Part shown: piece after piece, positions 58,800 through 64,000 of the stretch
Position numbering within the stretch: position 1 is the stretch's first letter
Layout of the letters: each line of letters starts with the position of its first letter
Source of the DNA: Chrysaora quinquecirrha
Taxonomy: Eukaryota > Cnidaria > Scyphozoa > Semaeostomeae > Pelagiidae
Reading direction: 5' to 3'
DNA: 64,000 bases
Assembly (NCBI GenBank): GCA_014526335.1
Contig: JACTAT010000016.1
Coordinates: 3,655,722 to 3,719,721, forward strand
Made by a program: the position numbers and the translations under genes
Notes under the pieces: generated by a model
What the model was told of the DNA's origin: nothing
The model's input: only the letters and a program-made list of their open reading frames with translations
The model's database searches: none

Positions 58800-60976
58800 C
58801 AGGTTTTTTTAATGATTATTTCCAGGTAAATGATCCACCATTTCTAGGATGCAATCTTTTTCTATAGCTCTCAACTTCAGATGTTTCTTAATTTCACCGT
58901 AAAATCGCCTGATTTGTCAGTGGTATCTTATTTGATTATTATTTCTTATCTTGAATTTTTAAATTCCTGTCCACTACAAACGAATGATTCAAAACAGGAT
59001 TGTAAACAAGCACACGAAAACCTAATATTCTCAGTATCATTCTTTATATATCATCATTATCAATCTCGATTTGAACATTTCAGTCAGTTTCTATTTAGCT
59101 GTCGTCCTGTGCAATTACAATTCATTTGCGCAAAAGGGCTATACAAGTCTGGTAGTGTGAAATGTAGAAAGAGACAACACGTTGAAAACTATATACAAAA
59201 CCTCATGAAATATATACAAAACACCTAACTAAGAATAACATCGTAATAATCGTGATTAAACATGAACGTTAACGTGAGAGCGAACGTAGAAAGCGAATAA
59301 AAGCGAATGAATCTAAAAGCTAAGCTACACAATAAAAGGAAACAGGAAAACGTGATTAATGTCCAGACTACTAAAATTACTAGGACCCAGACCTCCGTAC
59401 TTGTCAGGTAGTACAAATACCAATATACCTTTATAGCTAGGCTTATGTCGATCTATGATACGCTTGAACTAACGCCAACTTGTTGTAACTGCTAACTTGT
59501 GTTTCATTAGCAACTTGAAAGAGCTTATGGGGTACAGTTGATCGCAGACGCAGGAGCGCTCAGGTCGACTGTGACTGACGGGAATCTGTTGTCGACTAAT
59601 CGCAGAAGTAGAACATGCCAGACGTTTTGGAACTGTGCGCCGACTAGTTGCCGCCAAAAAGGAACTAGTTGCCAACTAGTTTCCGAGGCCGAAATCGGCC
59701 AGACCTGCAACCCGTGAAGTCCCGAAGCCCCCCTCTAGGATGCCACCCAGAATAAATTGGAACACCCATCACATTTCCAGGCTTTTTCAGTAGGCAAAAC
59801 TCGCTAACTCGATCCCCCCCTTCCCCCCCCCTTCCCCCAGAAGTAATGTTTGTTTTGTAATGTTGAAGAATGCTCTTGGGTGATCTGAATCGCGATCTGA
59901 ATGTTTTTGTTTCTACCTGGAAACATTGTACAATTCAGAAAACCAGCATTGTGTACAGAGGGGGGGGGGGGAGAGATGTTCCGTTGAGTAGAAAAACCAA
60001 TCTGGCGTTCCAAGTATTCTGGCAGGTATACACCGTAGGTAGGAGTTTGTTTTGCAGCTGCTAGGCGTAGCCCCCTAAGGCCGTGGCCAAACGATCAAAC
60101 ATTGTTGATCAAACATTTGAAATTAGCATGTCAAGCAAAATGTTTGACCGTTTGACCACTTCAAAAACATTGCTCGTCCAACATTTTTTGCTTGCGTCAA
60201 CTAAAAAATGTTTTTGAACTTTTTCAAAGACATCACGCCACAGATTTTGCCTACTTTTGCTTGTCAAGTAACGTTTGATCGTTTGGCCGCCTTTCAAACA
60301 TTGCTTGACAAAAATTTCTTTTGTTATTGTCAAACTTCAGCAACTTGCAACTATTCGGCACCTAGCAGCATTTCTTAGCAATAAGGTGTTCTGGCAATCA
60401 CTTCGTTGTTTCAAAATGTTGGACAGCAATGTTCTTGGACTCGGCCAAACGGTGAAACATTTGTTGCAAAGCAAATTTAAAATGTTTGACTAACAATGTT
60501 TGATCGTTTGGCTTGAGCCTAAGGGCCTGAGCCACAAATTTCTGAGATAACTACAACTAGAGTGCCGTGATCGGAAGATTTTTCTTTTCCTTCATTTTTC
60601 CGTTTCGCTAAATTTATCATTTTGTGGTGTCACTTGACAGAAGCCTTCAAAAAGTTCAGGAAATTGACTTATCCTACTTGAGTATATACAAGACGTATCA
60701 CACTAGGCTCTGCGTCGAGAAGGAAAGCTGTGGGCTATATATTGCAAACCCAAAGATAAAATTATGCCAATGTAGATTATTTATAGCCTTTAGTCGAATC
60801 TGATCAAAGAGATTGCAAAGTCAATAGATCATATCAGAGTTGGGAATAACTTGGAAAAGTTAGAGTTGGTGTTGCTCCGGCCTAAGACGAGACCCGGCTT
60901 ATCTATGGTGAATCCTCACTGATATTGAAGGTATTTTGCAATACCGTTTTCTTTTCTTGTTAACTTTGTTTATTAC
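58800..60976. other. downstream intergenic region
   Basis: Includes the ARF1 3' UTR, an ACTAGTTGCC-type repeat (59440-59700), G- and C-runs (59811-59838, 59960-59971) and a family N MITE. 60540-60970 shows nothing I recognise. Confidence 0.5.
60077..60520. mobile_element. MITE family N with candidate TAA duplication
   Basis: GGCCGTGGCCAAACGATCAAACATTG on the left and CAATGTTTGATCGTTTGGC on the right, with TAA immediately outside both ends. The best-preserved copy of the family in this window. Confidence 0.65.
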
Positions 60977-61280
60977 ACTCTTTTTTTTATAAGAAACTAA
61001 GATTTTTTCCATGCTCAAAGTTTCTTAGTTTTTGGACAATTTTGGTAATTGATAAATAGAAGAAACAATACAATTCACGTTTACATGAGCTGTTCTTTTT
61101 GTAAAAATAGACACTTGTGGTGTAACAGTAGTTCGTTTTCGATGCTATATTCAACTCTAAAGACTATTCAGACCTGCGAGTTTCTTATCATTTTGGGTCG
61201 AGTACTGAAAGTTTCTTAACCAATATTGATATCAGTACTGAGTTTCTTATAAACGGGTTTCTTATAAAAAAAGAGTGTAA
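60975..61280. mobile_element. AAGAAAC element with ACACTCTTTTTTTTATAAGAAAC ends
   Basis: The left terminus ACACTCTTTTTTTTATAAG and the right terminus CTTATAAAAAAAGAGTGT are inverted repeats. The interior repeats TTTCTTA and CAGTACTGA words. Same terminal sequence as 10384-10748, with AAGAAAC in place of AAGAAC. Confidence 0.65.
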
Positions 61281-61375
61281 TCGTTTATTTGTTGTTTTTG
61301 TCGATGAAGTACAATGTTATGTGAAATAAAGGTATATTAGTATGTGGTTTATTAAAGTTTGTAAAGTAACACGTG

Positions 61376-63110
61376 CTAAAGCAGTCAAGCTCAACAAAGT
61401 AAAGTAACGCAGAGTAAAGTAATGGGAATTAAAGTAAGCTGAGTTATGTATAGTTCAGTAAAGTAACTTCACATAAAGTAAAGCAGAGTAAAGTGAATTA
61501 AAGTAACGAAAAGTAGAGAAGAGTAAATTGAAGCTAAGTAAAGTGACTTCACATGAAGTAAAGTAAAGTAAAGTGAATTAAAGTAACGAAAAGTAGAGAA
61601 GAGTAAATTGAAGCTAAGTAAAGTGACTTCACATAAAGTAAAGTAAAGTAAAGTGAATTAAAGTAACGAAAAGTAGAGAAGAGTAAATTGAAGCTAAGTA
61701 AAGTGACTTCACATAAAGTAAAGTAAAGTAAAGTGAATTAAAGTAACGAAAAGTAGAGAAGAGTAAATTGAAGCTAAGTAAAGTGACTTCACATAAAGTA
61801 AAGTAAAGTAAAGTGAATTAAAGTAAAGTAAAGTAGAGTAGAGTAAATTGAAGTTAAGTAAAGTGACTTCACGTAAAGTAAAGCACAGTGAAGTAAATTA
61901 AAGTAACGAAAAGTAGAGAAGAGTAAATTGAAGCTAAGTAAAGTGACTTCACATAAAGTAAAGTAAAGTAAAGTGAATTAAAGTAACGAAAAGTAGAGAA
62001 GAGTAAATTGAAGCTAAGTAAAGTGACTTCACATAAAGTAAAGTAAAGTAAAGTGAATTAAAGTAACGTAAAGTAGAGTAGATTAAATTGAAGTTAAGTA
62101 AAGTGACTTCACATAAAGTAAAGTAAAGTAAAGTGAATTAAAGTAACGAAAAGTAGAGAAGAGTAAATTGAAGCTAAGTAAAGTGACTTCACATAAAGTA
62201 AAGTAAAGTAAAGTGAATTAAAGTAACGAAAAGTAGAGAAGAGTAAATTGAAGCTAAGTAAAGTGACTTCACATAAAGTAAAGTAAAGTAAAGTGAATTA
62301 AAGTAACGTAAAGTAGAGTAGATTAAATTGAAGTTAAGTAAAGTGACTTCACGTCTGTAAAGCAGAGTAAAGTAAAGTAAAGTAACGAAAAGTGAAGATA
62401 AGTGAAATGAAGTAAAAGAAACGTAAAGTAGAGTAAAGCAAATTAAAGTAAGTAAATAAAGTAGAGTAGAGTAAATTAAAGTTAAGTAAAGTAACTTCAC
62501 ATACAGTAACTTGACGTAGATAAGTAAAGTTAGTAAAGTATTAAAGTAACGTAAAGTAAAGCGAGATACAGTAATGTAACAAAGTAAAGTAAAGTAAAGT
62601 AAAGTAGATGAAAGTAAAGCAATGCAACTTAACGTAAAGTAAAGCAAATTGAAGTAAGGTAACTTAGGGTAAAGTATAGTAAAGTAAAGTAAACCGTACA
62701 GTTAAGTAGAGTAAAGTAAAGTAAAGTAAACCTACAGTTAAGTAGAGTAAAGTAAAGTAAAGTAAAGAAGATTTAAGTAAAGCAATGCAACTTAACGTAA
62801 AGTAAAGCAAATTGAAGTAAGGTAACTTAGGGTAAAGTATAGTAAAGTAAAGTAAAACCTACAGTTAAGTAGAGTGAAGTGAAGCAAAGTAAAGAAGATT
62901 AAAGTAAAGAAATGCAACTTAACGTAAAGTAAAGCAGAGTAAAGTGAAATAAAGTAACTTAGCTAACATAAAGTAAAGTAGAGTAAAAACAATGCAAATT
63001 ATAAGCAGACAAATAAAGTAAAGGAAAGTAAATTCAATGTGAAGTAAAGTAAAGCCAAGTAAAGTGAAGCAATGTATAATAGCTGTGGAGTAAATTAAAG
63101 TTGATGTAGA
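61376..63110 (+). repeat. AAAGT satellite with an 80-bp higher-order unit
   Basis: The whole block is AAAGTA/AAGTG pentamer-derived. From about 61464 to 62350 it is organised in 80-bp units marked by AAGTGACTTCACATAAAGTA at 61541, 61621, 61701, 61781, 61861, 61941, 62021, 62101, 62181, 62261 and 62341. Flanks are less regular. The Leu/Tyr/Phe/Ser-rich minus-strand frames are artefacts. Confidence 0.95.
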
Positions 63111-64000
63111 AAACACCTAAATTTTTTGCGTCGGAGTACCGCGTAATCCAACTTCTCGTAAGTGACTCCCACGTAAATGTGCACGAGACCTGCATTTATC
63201 GTTTCAATTTAATTTTTTACCGTTTAATCTGTTTGGTTCCGACTCAATTTATTATCCTCATAAGTTTAAACATATCTTGATGAATATATTGTTAAGTGTT
63301 TCTTTTTTTAATGATCGTAATCGAGTCATATTTATAGAGTAAATAATTCGATGCATCTTATTAGTTATTTACTATTTATTGATGTTTTTGTTGATGAGGT
63401 GCTCGATCGAAAATTGAATTATCAGCCGCTTTGGGTTATTTTTGTTTTAAAACATTTCTTGACAAGCGAAACTAACTGTTGCACGATGTTTCTGAAACTA
63501 CAAAAACATTTTTTTGCTTGGCGGTAGCAGTGTTTTGTGACGTGGCAAAACGGTTGAAAATTTTGCTTGACAAATTTAGAAATTTCACGCTAATTTCACC
63601 GCCCAACCTGAACTGATGTTAAAAACATTGTTTGTAAAACAATTGAAATTTGCTTGTCCAGAAATGTTTTGACGTTTTGCCACGTCACAAGCAGAAGTAA
63701 CCTAGCTTGGATCAATTTTAGGGGCGAACTGGCAGGGATGCTAGGTTGCGATTGCAACCCGGGCCTTCTTGTTATAGTGTCTTTGGAAAACTGTTTCTGT
63801 TGTTTCTTTAGCAAATCTCTTCGATTTCTTGGGATGTTGAAGAGATTTGGATGGGTTTCGCTCAGTCTGAAAGCAGTTAGAAATAACAGACATTGTTTCT
63901 CAATGCAAATAGTTGGAAAGAAGTAAAAATAAAAAGATAATCGGCATATGCGCACAAAAATATGGAAGCAAGAAAATATAGAAATGCGAAAACATGTATA
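63111..64000. other. right end of window
   Basis: AT-rich sequence, then a diverged family N MITE at about 63435-63700. No exon recognised. Confidence 0.4.

Noticed and set aside
62189..63116. Leu/Tyr/Thr-rich minus-strand frames
   Set aside because: They read through the AAAGT satellite.

Overview
This window is animal nuclear DNA. It holds multi-exon genes with short exons (28-360 nt, plus a start exon with only an ATG), GT/AG introns full of repeats, AATAAA signals, a eukaryotic tRNA-Arg and tRNA-derived SINEs. The gene set (sterol O-acyltransferase, SPOP, HUS1, essential myosin light chains, COMMD5, a PhyH dioxygenase, ARF1-type GTPases) is metazoan. The moderate AT-richness, dense short inverted-repeat transposons and a zinc finger/tyrosine recombinase/Myb ORF point to a cnidarian, perhaps anthozoan. 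That assignment is inference.

Layout, left to right. 221-10158 (+): 3' part of a SOAT/ACAT gene, 12 exons in the window, with an in-frame TAG at 8129-8131 upstream of the catalytic His. 10159-15811: repeat-rich intergenic DNA. 15819-20812 (+): SPOP orthologue (MATH-BTB). 21224-21296 (+): tRNA-Arg(CCG). 21600-25158 (+): HUS1. 26788-29488 (+) and 29812-39043 (-): two essential myosin light chain paralogues, tail to tail, with the same internal and terminal exon lengths. The last intron of the minus-strand copy (29841-34376) carries an 85-bp satellite, a broken Crypton-like tyrosine recombinase gene, a long palindrome, an ATC microsatellite and a MITE. 39769-44581 (+): COMMD5, head to head with the minus-strand light chain. 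45601-48890 (-): PhyH-family dioxygenase, followed by a LINE ORF tail. 51204-54033 (+): an ARF1 paralogue with no switch-II exon. 55659-58799 (+): a complete ARF1 gene. 58800-64000: no gene seen, only MITEs and a 1.7-kb AAAGT-type satellite.

The host genes are unlinked housekeeping functions rather than a pathway: sterol esterification, Cullin-3 ubiquitin ligation, DNA-damage checkpoint, actomyosin, COMMD/CCC trafficking and ARF vesicle traffic. The accessory interest lies in (1) the recombinase relic inside a myosin light chain intron, (2) the exon-deleted, frame-preserving ARF copy, (3) the nonsense codon in SOAT, and (4) a layered transposon record with nested insertions, empty sites and candidate target duplications that can be read in the sequence. 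Exon coordinates were read by eye from splice signals and protein family similarity; no alignment or search was run.
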